From contig JAHHHD010000008.1 in the NCBI GenBank assembly GCA_019359505.1, positions 62,001 through 126,000 of the forward strand: 64,000 nt of DNA, read 5' to 3'. A program made the position numbers and the translations under genes. Of this stretch, positions 56,221 to 64,000 are shown one piece after another. The DNA is from Drouetiella hepatica Uher 2000/2452. GTDB taxonomy: Bacteria; Cyanobacteriota; Cyanobacteriia; Elainellales; Elainellaceae. Every line of letters starts with the position of its first letter. Within the stretch, counting starts at the first letter, position 1. The notes under the pieces are model-generated. The model did not search any database, was not told where the DNA came from, and was given only the letters and a program-made list of their open reading frames with translations.

Positions 56221-58539
56221 TTAACAGATGTAGCGAACGATCCGAATACCATCCCAAGCAGGAATTTTATCTGTGCGCTGTGGGTCACGTTTCTGGTCGT
56301 ACCATAGGTCACGCGATTTAATACCGTGAGTCACAACGCGATCGCCATCCCAGCACCAGCAGCTAATTGAGACTGCGCCAGAATGCTGCTGAACCTCATC
56401 AAGAGTAGGCAATCGAAAGCGAAATTCTCCCATAAAGACGGCAGCTTCGCCCTCTAGATAAGTCTCGCCCAAAGTGCTGCTATGTTGAGTTAGCCACTCA
56501 CAAAACGCCTTGGCATCGCTGGCTCGGACACCAACGATCGCCTGATTTGCCGTTCCGGGCGGGAAGCGATCGCCTGTCCAATACTGCGGCTGATAGTTCT
56601 CACCAGAGAGCCGCTTTTCGTCTACAAAAAGCTGATACTCCGCACAGCTCACATAGCCCATGTCAATTTCGGTGCGATCGTCAATGCGGAGCAACTTATG
56701 GAGGCGGCGCTGGAGCTTTACCTCTGCGGCTAGTTTAAAAATGGCTGGATCGATCGCCTCCAACCCTTGCTCTAGTCTCTCTTCCAGCTCTTTACGGACT
56801 TTGCCATCCTCAACGCTCAGGCTCTCCTCTAGGCAGTCATAAGCCAGAGTTAGAGTCTCCACTGTGCCCTTTTGCAGCGCTGTCCAGATCAGATAACTAG
56901 CATCGCTTTGGGCAGCATAAAGGCGAGTCGTTTCCTCCCACCAGGGATTGTCAATATGTCGAGCCAGCAGCAGTTCTTGTTGGCTTTCCTTTATCTGAGC
57001 TGAAGCCAGATACTCCTGAAAGCTTTTGTGGGCAAAGGCATATTTGCCTGACTCTTTTTCCAACAGCAGACCGCTGATATTTTCGACCTGCCTCAGAAAC
57101 TCCTCTGGTGAAACGCGGTCTCCCGCCACCGCCACCAGCTTTTTTTGAATCAGTAAACTTCCTTGCAGCAAGGTAAAGTCACTCGACTCTTTCCGCATTC
57201 GATTCAGCGCCAAGACTTGCAGCACCGATCGCTTCTGAAGAGCAGTAAGTTTGTCGGGCAACCCCTTAGCCTCTTGTCGCCGTCCCAGTAACACATCACA
57301 AATTTCGGCATATAGCTCTACTCTGCGTCCAGGCAGCGCTCCCCGATAGCAGTGAACGGTCGCAATCATGGTGAGCAGCAGCGGGTTCAGCGCCATAGCT
57401 GCGATCGCCGGACTGTACTGAATCCGCTTAATCAGATCACGCGACTGCTGCTCGGCGTGATGGCGCACTCCCCGATCATCTCTGCCCAACCCCCGCATGA
57501 TCTCATTTTGCAAATACCAGTTTTGGATAAACTGCTGCATTTGCTTCAAATCAAACGGCAGGATCTCCAGCAACATACCGACCTGCATCAGTGGAGCCGA
57601 TCGATAGCCAAAGGGACGCGACGTGAGAATAAACGGCGTAGTCGGGTAGCGCTGAATCTGGCGATCGCACCACTGGCTCACCTGCTGCCGTCTGTGCGGA
57701 TCGGCAACCTCGTCTAGTCCGTCCAGCATCACCAGACACCTGCCCTGCTTCAGTCGCGTCTCAAACCAGTGGGGCGATCGCCTCAGCTCTTGGAGGCTTT
57801 CCTGTTGATCCATTAAGGCTGCCAGCGTTGGCGGTGAATCGGTAGCGATCGCCTCCTGCACGTCCCGCAAATACAGCAGTATCGGGATCAGTCGAGGGAC
57901 TCGCTGATGTGTAGGCTGGCGAGAATTTTGGGCATAGCTGAGCGCCAAATGTTCTAGCAGCGTGCTTTTGCCCGAACCCGGAGGCCCCAAGATCACCATG
58001 CGTCGAAAGCTAGGTTGCTGTGGCAAGACCGCCAAAAAATCCCAGATGCCCAGCTTGTTATTTTCTCTAGCCTGAATGAGCGTCTGGATGAGGTCAGAAG
58101 GGACGCGATCGGCACTCTCAGGAGCCACCCGCAATGGCACAAACACCTTCTGCAAGTCCAGGGAAAAAGAGCCTTTAGTTTTTAATCCCTGAACGCGGAA
58201 ATCTCGCAGTCGATAGATTAGCGTCTGGTAATACTTGCCCTGAAATTGTCCGGTGACGCTCCACCACAGCAATAGAGCAAACTGCTCAACCTGGCTGACA
58301 CTCCACTCTGCCAAAGCATCCAGACGCGGATCAAGCTTGGTGAAAAACTTGAGCAGAAAGGTGAGAATAGCGGTGCCGAGCAGGGAGACGATCGCCCCAC
58401 CCCAGTTTCCCTGCAAGCCAAAATGCACGGTCAAGCCCACCCCTGCTCCGGGCAACCCCCAACTCAGCAGAGTGTCCTGAACCAGCTTTTTAATTTGTTC
58501 AATAAATGAAGTCTGCGGATTGGGGGAAGGTTGCGTCAT
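56221..58539 (-). CDS. Membrane-anchored NACHT NTPase with formylglycine-enzyme-like C-terminal domain
   Basis: 772 aa. Two hydrophobic segments lie near residues 30-65 and about 85-98 (LPGAGVGLTVHFGLQGNWGG region, then FALLLWWSVTG). The NACHT NTPase has Walker A LGPPGSGKSTLLE (184-196) and Walker B CLVMLDGLDEVAD (268-280), plus the downstream helical segments of STAND proteins. The C-terminal 150 residues (EIDMGYVSCAEYQLFVDEKR, AKAFCEWLTQHSS, FRFRLPTLDE, GIRIVRYI) match the FGE-sulfatase (SUMF1, C-type-lectin-like) fold, probably a ligand-binding head. It resembles conflict-system sensors. The trigger and output are unknown. The ATG at 58539 is chosen as the start. Confidence 0.88.
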   Translation of the reverse strand: MTQPSPNPQTSFIEQIKKLVQDTLLSWGLPGAGVGLTVHFGLQGNWGGAIVSLLGTAILTFLLKFFTKLDPRLDALAEWSVSQVEQFALLLWWSVTGQFQGKYYQTLIYRLRDFRVQGLKTKGSFSLDLQKVFVPLRVAPESADRVPSDLIQTLIQARENNKLGIWDFLAVLPQQPSFRRMVILGPPGSGKSTLLEHLALSYAQNSRQPTHQRVPRLIPILLYLRDVQEAIATDSPPTLAALMDQQESLQELRRSPHWFETRLKQGRCLVMLDGLDEVADPHRRQQVSQWCDRQIQRYPTTPFILTSRPFGYRSAPLMQVGMLLEILPFDLKQMQQFIQNWYLQNEIMRGLGRDDRGVRHHAEQQSRDLIKRIQYSPAIAAMALNPLLLTMIATVHCYRGALPGRRVELYAEICDVLLGRRQEAKGLPDKLTALQKRSVLQVLALNRMRKESSDFTLLQGSLLIQKKLVAVAGDRVSPEEFLRQVENISGLLLEKESGKYAFAHKSFQEYLASAQIKESQQELLLARHIDNPWWEETTRLYAAQSDASYLIWTALQKGTVETLTLAYDCLEESLSVEDGKVRKELEERLEQGLEAIDPAIFKLAAEVKLQRRLHKLLRIDDRTEIDMGYVSCAEYQLFVDEKRLSGENYQPQYWTGDRFPPGTANQAIVGVRASDAKAFCEWLTQHSSTLGETYLEGEAAVFMGEFRFRLPTLDEVQQHSGAVSISCWCWDGDRVVTHGIKSRDLWYDQKRDPQRTDKIPAWDGIRIVRYIC

Positions 58540-58636
58540 TGATTCGGAGCACCCACAAGGGCTTTTTCTTCTTTCACCCGGTAGCCTTTGCCAACAGGAC
58601 GAATTAATCGTATGGCGCTATGCGCATAGCTCCAAT

Positions 58637-58685
58637 GAGTTATTTTTTGAGAGCTGCGCGGAGCACAGCTCTCAAAAAATAACTC
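58637..58685. terminator. 20-bp perfect hairpin with T6/A6 block
   Basis: GAGTTATTTTTTGAGAGCTG (58637-58656) pairs exactly with 58666-58685 around a nine-base loop. It lies in the 322-bp gap 58540-58861 between the divergent NACHT gene and a small membrane-protein gene. In this position it may be a repeat or a regulatory stem rather than a terminator. Confidence 0.55.
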
Positions 58686-58861
58686 GTCCTGACTCAATGA
58701 CGTAATGCTATGGGTGGAGCTTCCCTGATAGGAACACGGAGTTACTGCCTCAAAGACCGGAGCGTATCCCCTCCAATTCCGTGTTTCCAGCAATAGTATT
58801 CTCCTAAAACAGATGGTTTCATAGAAACATCAGGAAACCAACTGAAATAAGGAAAGCAGTT

Positions 58862-59065
58862 ATGACACTCTATTTTGCAGGCGCAACGGTAGTCTTCGGC
58901 ATCTTACTCAACGCTTTCCTGAAAGACGCGACCACTCCTAAGGATCACGTCGCTTCCTGGATAGTTTTGACAGTCGCAACGGTTTTCTGGCCGATCGCTC
59001 TACCTTCTATGATCCGCAAGAGACTTCAACGTACCGAAGTTTTAAATCTGGACTACCTCAATTAA
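58862..59065 (+). CDS. Small two-helix membrane protein, 67 aa
   Basis: Two hydrophobic segments (LYFAGATVVFGILLNAFL and ASWIVLTVATVFWPIALP) are joined by a short polar loop (KDATTPKDHV). The basic tail MIRKRLQRTEVLNLDYLN follows. It resembles small conserved cyanobacterial membrane proteins of unknown function. AAGGAAAG lies close upstream of the ATG. A strong bidirectional terminator separates it from the convergent fruA. Confidence 0.65.
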   Translation: MTLYFAGATVVFGILLNAFLKDATTPKDHVASWIVLTVATVFWPIALPSMIRKRLQRTEVLNLDYLN

Positions 59066-59090
59066 GACTCTAAAAGTTAAGGTTCTAAAA

Positions 59091-59128
59091 ACAGAAAGAG
59101 GGATGCAACGCTGCATCCCTCTTTCTGT
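59091..59128. terminator. 17-bp perfect hairpin between convergent genes
   Basis: ACAGAAAGAGGGATGCA (59091-59107) pairs exactly with 59112-59128 around ACGC, followed by TTGTTT. It serves the small membrane-protein gene and fruA. Confidence 0.8.
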
Positions 59129-59144
59129 TTGTTTCCGAGAGAAA

Positions 59145-60986
59145 TTAAACCTGTGAACTAACCTGAGACTTGGGCTGCCAACGCTTAAATTGAGTGACTG
59201 CCACAGCCGTTACCAGCGTACCAACCGCGATCGCTACCACATACAAACCGCCTTGGCTCACAGCATTGGGAATCGCCAGCACAAAGATGCCACCATGGGG
59301 TGCCCGGAGACTACAGCCAAACAGCATCGACAGTCCACCTGTGATAGCAGAACCCAAGATACAGGCCGGGAGAACTCTCACCGGATCTTTTGCCGCAAAG
59401 GGAATTACACCTTCTGTGATGAAGGAAATGCCCAGCACCGCTGCCACTCGACCTGCCTGAAGCTCATCTTGGTTAAACTGTCGCTTTGCAATTAGGGTCG
59501 CCAATGCCAATCCCAGCGGCGGAGTCATTCCGGCTGCCATCACTGCCGCCATCGGCTGATCCACGTTGCTAGCCAGCAGCCCCACTGCAAAGGTGTATGC
59601 CGCCTTGTTCACCGGGCCTCCCATATCGATCGCCATCATTCCCCCCAGCACCAAGCCCAGCAGCACCGCATTAGTTTGCCCCATGTTCTGCAAGAAAGCC
59701 GTCAGACCATCCATCACGGCTTTGATGGGCGTGCCGAAGACATAAAACAGCAGCAGTCCTACCGCCAGAGTTGAGAGTAGAGGAATAATTAGCACCGGTT
59801 TCAGCCCCTCAAAGTTGGCAGGCAGATTCAGTTTTTCTCGCACAAACAAGGCAATATATCCGGCAAGGTAGCCTGAGAGAATGCCGCCCAAAAATCCCAT
59901 GCCTAGGTTTGCCGCCAGCATCCCGCCAATCAGACCAGGAGCCAAGCCGGGGCGATCGGCAATGGAAAACGCAATAAATCCCGACAGGACGGGCACAATT
60001 AGCGCGAAGGCCGACTTACCCCCAATTTGTAGCAGCGCATCGCCAAGGCTTCCCGGCTCTGGTTTTAAGCCAAAGACAAAAGACAGAGCAATAATTAAGC
60101 CTCCTGCCACGATCACGGGCAGCATGTAGGAAACCCCAGTCAGCAAATGCTTGTAGGGACCCGATCGCCTAGCCGACTGCTCAGCCTTAGCCCGTTGAAC
60201 TGACTGTAAATAGTCACCCTCTGTAGTGCCAGACAGACTAGAAGCTTCAGCAGGGAGAGCCAGAGCCGCTTCAATCACCGATCGTCCGGATTTTAACGCC
60301 TGCTTGGTGGAAGTCTCATAGACTCTTTTTCCGGCAAAGCGAGAGAGATCGACGTGAGTATCTGCCGCAATCACCACAGCATCTGCTTGGGCAATTTCTT
60401 CAGGAGTGAGCGAATTTTTTGCACCGACAGAACCCTGAGTTTCCACCCGAATATCATGCCCCATTTCGACGGCAGCCTTGCGCAGGGCTTCGGCCGCCAT
60501 GAAGGTATGGGCAATACCTGTAGGACAGGCCGTAATGCCCACGAGCCGAGCGCGCTCGACCGCTGGGGGCGTGGCAACAACGGAGGGAACGGTTGCGGGA
60601 ATCGCCCCTCTGTCTCCTTCCACTGCATAGGATTTCACGTTGGATGTAACATAAGTATCCCTACCCCTCTGCTGCCCCTGTTGAACCGCCTCTTCAATCA
60701 CCGTCCGAGTTTCTCGAATTGCGCGACTCGTAGAGGTTGCATAAATGGGTTTGTTGATGAATCGCGAAGCATCCACATGGATATCTGCAGCTGTAATCAC
60801 AATATCGGCAGCAGCGATCGCTGCATCAGTCAGTGGCGAGTTCACACCATTGGCACCTTGTGTTTCCACCTGGATGTCATAGCCCATCATCTCAGCCGTT
60901 TTTTTAAGCGCTTCAGCTGCCATGAAGGTATGGGCAATGCCTGTAGGGCAAGCTGTCACCGCCACAATTTTTTGAATGGATTTCAT
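59145..60986 (-). CDS. fruA: Fructose PTS transporter, IIB'-IIB-IIC
   Basis: 613 aa. Two IIB domains come first, each with the phosphorylated cysteine motif TACPTGIAHTFMAAEAL (Cys13 and Cys154), joined by a linker around residues 105-145. The IIC channel follows (residues about 275-600, about 10 helices; LTGVSYMLPVIVAGGLIIAL, MAIDMGGPVNKAAYTFAVGL, SFITEGVIPFAAKDPVRVLP). It imports fructose while phosphorylating it to fructose-1-phosphate. Order fruB-fruK-fruA matches the E. coli fru operon. The first IIB copy may be degenerate in function; both keep their cysteine here. Confidence 0.95.
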   Translation of the reverse strand: MKSIQKIVAVTACPTGIAHTFMAAEALKKTAEMMGYDIQVETQGANGVNSPLTDAAIAAADIVITAADIHVDASRFINKPIYATSTSRAIRETRTVIEEAVQQGQQRGRDTYVTSNVKSYAVEGDRGAIPATVPSVVATPPAVERARLVGITACPTGIAHTFMAAEALRKAAVEMGHDIRVETQGSVGAKNSLTPEEIAQADAVVIAADTHVDLSRFAGKRVYETSTKQALKSGRSVIEAALALPAEASSLSGTTEGDYLQSVQRAKAEQSARRSGPYKHLLTGVSYMLPVIVAGGLIIALSFVFGLKPEPGSLGDALLQIGGKSAFALIVPVLSGFIAFSIADRPGLAPGLIGGMLAANLGMGFLGGILSGYLAGYIALFVREKLNLPANFEGLKPVLIIPLLSTLAVGLLLFYVFGTPIKAVMDGLTAFLQNMGQTNAVLLGLVLGGMMAIDMGGPVNKAAYTFAVGLLASNVDQPMAAVMAAGMTPPLGLALATLIAKRQFNQDELQAGRVAAVLGISFITEGVIPFAAKDPVRVLPACILGSAITGGLSMLFGCSLRAPHGGIFVLAIPNAVSQGGLYVVAIAVGTLVTAVAVTQFKRWQPKSQVSSQV

Positions 60987-61059
60987 AATATCTAATTGTT
61001 AACTAAAAGCCTTTCGTAAAGTTGTCAAACTAGAACCAAACCTTTTCTACCAAAATTTT

Positions 61060-61998
61060 CTACAGCGTTTCCACCCTCACCTCCTGCATCAAGGACTCGA
61101 TCGCCTCTTGAGGGGGCAGTCTAGGTCCCACCTGGCTGAGTGCGCCCATGGAAAAAGCAGTTGCAAGTCGCGCACAGTCAGAGAGAGAAAATCCTCGCAA
61201 TTTACCCATGATCAAGCCAGACACCATGGCATCTCCCGCTCCCACCGTGCTAACCACCTCAATTTTGGGAGGGCGAGCAACGACGATCGCATTGGCTTCG
61301 GCAAAAATAGCTCCCTGGGCACCCATAGAAACCACGACGCATTCAATCCCTTTGCTCAGAAGGTCTTGAGCCGTTTGGACGATCGCTGCCTCAGTCTCTA
61401 AACGCTGACCGCACAACTCCTGCAATTCTTCCACGTTGGGCTTGATAGCATAGGGCGCAAAGGGAATTGCCTGACGAAAACTCTCGCCGCTGGCATCCAA
61501 AACCACGGTTTTGCCCTGAGCTTTGAGCCGAGCGACTAACTCGCCATAGATGGCAGGGGACAGCCCGTGGGGAAGGCTCCCAGCAAGGACAAACCAGTCG
61601 TGGGCGATCGCCAAATCATCAATTACCCGGTGCAGGGTTGCCAGATCGGCAGCGATCGGCGGCTGACCCGGAAAATTAATATCCGTAACTTGGTTGAGCA
61701 GAGTATCGGTAATTTTGATGTTGACGCGAGTTTTACCAGCCACAGGGACAAACCGATTTTGGATGCCTTGTTGCGCAAAAAAGGTTTGAAATAGCTCGGC
61801 GTTGTCTTTTCCCAAAAAACCAGAGACTGAAACAGAACAGCCAAAGTCCGCCAAAAACGAGGCGACATTAACGCCCTTGCCGCCCGGATCAGACTGTTCC
61901 CACTCGACTCGGTTCACCTCTCCGGCTCGAAAGTTAGGAATAGAAACCGTTTGATCAACGGCTGGGTTTAGGGTAATGGTAGCAATGCTGGGCTTCAT
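61060..61998 (-). CDS. fruK: 1-phosphofructokinase
   Basis: 312 aa, PfkB/ribokinase fold. It begins MKPSIATITLNPAVDQTVSI, the family's usual opening; the substrate motif DPGGKGVNVASFLADFG and the catalytic anion-hole motif VSTVGAGDAMVSGLIMG (Asp base) are intact. It converts fructose-1-phosphate to fructose-1,6-bisphosphate. It lies between the HPr-EI gene and fruA on the same strand. Confidence 0.94.
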   Translation of the reverse strand: MKPSIATITLNPAVDQTVSIPNFRAGEVNRVEWEQSDPGGKGVNVASFLADFGCSVSVSGFLGKDNAELFQTFFAQQGIQNRFVPVAGKTRVNIKITDTLLNQVTDINFPGQPPIAADLATLHRVIDDLAIAHDWFVLAGSLPHGLSPAIYGELVARLKAQGKTVVLDASGESFRQAIPFAPYAIKPNVEELQELCGQRLETEAAIVQTAQDLLSKGIECVVVSMGAQGAIFAEANAIVVARPPKIEVVSTVGAGDAMVSGLIMGKLRGFSLSDCARLATAFSMGALSQVGPRLPPQEAIESLMQEVRVETL

Positions 61999-62119
61999 GG
62001 CGGTTGTGGCAAGGCTTCAGGGTAGGTATGGCAGGCTGGACGATCGCCGAACCGATCGCGGCAATCGACTACTGGCTCAAAAGTTACAGGCTCGTTACAG
62101 GCTCGTTGCAGGTCAAAAA

Positions 62120-64000
62120 TCACAGGGCGCGAACTTCCTGAGCCGTGCGACACTTCAAGGCGCGGGTGGCCAATTCCTGCGTTTGCGACCAAGAGAGCGT
62201 CCGCAGCTTAGCTTTAACTGCCGCAACGCTAGGAATGCTGACGCTGAGTTCTTTGACTCCTAGCCCCGCCAAAATTGCGGCTCCCTTTGGATCTCCGGCA
62301 ATGCCGCCACAGACTCCGACCCACTTCCCTGCGGTATCGGCAGCTTGTACCGTCTGATGAATCATCCGCAGCACAGCCGGATGTAAGCCATCAGCCTGTT
62401 TGGCCAGAGTAGGATGTCCCCGATCCATTGCTAAGACATACTGGGTCAGATCATTGGTGCCGATCGAAAAGAAATCGACTTCCTTGGCAAACTCGTTCGC
62501 CATCACGACCGCAGAAGGCACCTCAACCATCATGCCAATCTGGACAGGTTCAGCGCCTATTTCCAGCCGCACTTCTTCAGCAATTTGGCGAGCCGTCCAC
62601 AGGTCTTCTAGAGTAGAAATCATGGGAAACATGATCGCGATCGTCCCCAATTGGGAGGCGCGAAAGATGGCTCGCAGCTGCGGTCTAAAGAGGTCGGGAC
62701 GCTGTAGACAAAGACGAATGCCCCGCACGCCTAGAAAGGGATTTTCTTCGGCTGGTAGGTTGAGGTAGGGCACTGCCTTGTCACCGCCGATATCAAGCGT
62801 GCGAATAATCAGCGGCAGCCCGTTGAGGGCGCGCGTCATCTGTCGGTATGCCGCAAACTGCTCTTCTTCTGACGGCGGCTCGACTCGGTTAAGGAACAAA
62901 AACTCTGTGCGGAGCAGCCCCACGCCCTCGGCTCCGGCATTTACCGCCTGTTCTGCTTCTGCTGGCGCACCGATATTTGCCACCACCTCCACCCGGTGTC
63001 CATCCGTCATTAAAGCAGGCTGATAGCAAGAGAGCTGTTCGGCAGCCCGGATTTCCTGCAAATTTTGCTGAGCGATCGCTGCCTTATCCAAATCCGCCTG
63101 GTCGGGCTGCGGATATAGCGCACCGCTTTCCCCATCCAGAATGCAGGGAATGCCGTCTGCCAGGTTTAGCACTGTCTCTCCAGCCCCCACGATCGCCGGA
63201 ATGCCTAGCGATCGGGCGATGATGGCGCTATGGGAAGTGGGGCCGCCATAGGCAGTACAGAAGCCAAGGGTAAGACTAGGATTGAGTCCTGCTGTATCAG
63301 AAGGAGTCAGATCTTCAGCAATCAAAATAGCGGGGCGATCGGGCAAGCTCGGCTCATCCTCCACCTTGTCTGCCAACAGCCGCAGCACCCGTCGCCCTAC
63401 ATCCCGCAGATCGGTTGCTCGTCCCGCGATCAAGGCATCGGAGAGCTTTTCTAACGAGTGCGCCCGCTGCTCAAAAGCCTGTTGCCATGCCCAAGCCGCG
63501 CTGCGATTGGGCTGGAGATCGGCGATCGTGGCTGCCATTAAATCCGGATCATCTAGAAATTCTTGATGCGCTAGAAAGATGGCGGCTTTCCCAGCGCTCG
63601 ATCGCTCCTTCACATCGTTATAAAGCTCTTGGAGCTGTGCTTTTGCCATCTCGATCGCCTGATGCAGCTTCAGCTCTTCTGCCACCGGATCTTTTGCCGT
63701 CGCATCGAAGGAGATCTTGCCGCGCTTGAGCTGAAACAGAGTGCCGATCGCCAGTCCGGGAGATGCCGAAATTCCAAAAATGGCGGGAGAATCGAAGCGA
63801 AGGGAATGCTCCGAAGGAATGGATATCTTCTCTTCAGGCTCATCGTCCAGCCCCGCTACAATCGCCTTTTGCAAAGCCTCTAGTGCCGCATCCGCATCAG
63901 CACCCTGAGCCATTAAGAGAACCGATCGGCCCCCTTCTACCCCCAGCTTTAGCAGGGACAGCAGGCTTTTGGCATTGGCTGTCTGGTTGCCGTAGCGCAC
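62120..64000 (-). CDS. fruB: PTS multiphosphoryl transfer protein (HPr-Enzyme I fusion), 5' end outside window
   Basis: The open frame enters from the right edge. The first 55 residues seen are the end of an HPr domain (NQTANAKSLLSLLKLGVEGG). They are followed by Enzyme I: GISASPGLAIGTLFQL, the phosphohistidine loop GGPTSHSAIIARSLGIPAIV, RTEFLFLNR, and the PEP-binding barrel ending VGVCGGIAGDPKGAAILAGL. Enzyme I takes phosphate from PEP and passes it to HPr and then to the fructose IIA/IIB. A IIA domain could lie upstream, outside the window, as in FPr-type fusions. The first gene of the fruB-fruK-fruA operon. Confidence 0.93.
   Translation of the reverse strand: MRYGNQTANAKSLLSLLKLGVEGGRSVLLMAQGADADAALEALQKAIVAGLDDEPEEKISIPSEHSLRFDSPAIFGISASPGLAIGTLFQLKRGKISFDATAKDPVAEELKLHQAIEMAKAQLQELYNDVKERSSAGKAAIFLAHQEFLDDPDLMAATIADLQPNRSAAWAWQQAFEQRAHSLEKLSDALIAGRATDLRDVGRRVLRLLADKVEDEPSLPDRPAILIAEDLTPSDTAGLNPSLTLGFCTAYGGPTSHSAIIARSLGIPAIVGAGETVLNLADGIPCILDGESGALYPQPDQADLDKAAIAQQNLQEIRAAEQLSCYQPALMTDGHRVEVVANIGAPAEAEQAVNAGAEGVGLLRTEFLFLNRVEPPSEEEQFAAYRQMTRALNGLPLIIRTLDIGGDKAVPYLNLPAEENPFLGVRGIRLCLQRPDLFRPQLRAIFRASQLGTIAIMFPMISTLEDLWTARQIAEEVRLEIGAEPVQIGMMVEVPSAVVMANEFAKEVDFFSIGTNDLTQYVLAMDRGHPTLAKQADGLHPAVLRMIHQTVQAADTAGKWVGVCGGIAGDPKGAAILAGLGVKELSVSIPSVAAVKAKLRTLSWSQTQELATRALKCRTAQEVRAL

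Noticed and set aside
56221-58539. NACHT-FGE gene as target of a diversity-generating retroelement
   Set aside because: No reverse transcriptase or template repeat is visible within the window; it can only be tested with the whole genome.
58536-58793. Minus-strand open frame of 85 codons whose TGA overlaps the NACHT start codon
   Set aside because: It runs straight through the perfect 20-bp hairpin at 58637-58685 and has no recognisable pattern or ribosome site; the overlap looks accidental.

Overview
The window looks like chromosomal DNA of a cyanobacterium, most likely a filamentous Leptolyngbya-type organism (the genus is inference). The palindrome GCGATCGC (HIP1) recurs throughout. The gene content is also cyanobacterial: ndhF-ndhD-CO2 hydration protein, biliverdin reductase, an acyl-lipid desaturase, an EF-hand transaldolase and a TIGR03792 protein. 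I see no rRNA, tRNA, CRISPR array or intact transposase.

Layout. 1-9.5 kb is mostly housekeeping: an acyltransferase cut by the left edge, transaldolase, a histidine phosphatase, desaturase, mutY with an SDR gene, an exported lipase and an S1 protein. A MITE-like repeat lies at about 6.9 kb. 9.5-16.6 kb holds an aldo/keto reductase, bvdR, a GT2-GtrA glycosyltransferase, and a histidine kinase with an overlapping receiver-GGDEF-EAL gene. 16.9-22.7 kb is an accessory island: a caspase-like protease and a giant STAND NTPase-TPR protein, translationally coupled and sharing one small domain, then an Rpn/DUF4351 nuclease. 23-27 kb carries acs, small conserved genes and an FKBP isomerase. 27-31 kb is a glycosyltransferase region ending in an internally deleted relic of a GT2-GtrA gene. 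31.7-32.8 kb is a 1.1-kb AT-rich gene-free stretch upstream of phosphoketolase, which is followed by a D-lactate dehydrogenase-type gene. 36.5-41.3 kb is an RND efflux pair, followed by an exported dienelactone hydrolase. 42.7-46.3 kb is a three-gene operon (lipoprotein with solute-binding and VWA domains, membrane coiled-coil protein, solute-binding protein). 46.4-50.5 kb has two surface or secreted proteins (a two-partner-secretion exoprotein and an RTX-like protein). 50.9-51.1 kb is a 21-bp tandem repeat abutting the CO2-uptake operon ndhF-ndhD-cup (51-56 kb). 56.2-58.5 kb is a membrane NACHT NTPase with a formylglycine-enzyme-like C-terminus. 59.1-64 kb is a fructose PTS operon (HPr-EI protein cut by the right edge, fruK, fruA).

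How the genes work together. The phosphoketolase, lactate dehydrogenase and acetyl-CoA synthetase genes bear on acetyl-phosphate, lactate and acetate metabolism. The fru operon would import fructose as fructose-1-phosphate and convert it to fructose-1,6-bisphosphate, an uncommon ability among cyanobacteria. The NdhF/NdhD/Cup proteins build the CO2-hydrating NDH-1 complex. The caspase-STAND pair and the NACHT-FGE protein look like two separate NTP-dependent sensor systems of biological-conflict type and are the best candidates for undescribed biology here. Many genes contain short in-frame tandem duplications, and most convergent gene pairs are separated by long, near-perfect hairpins.
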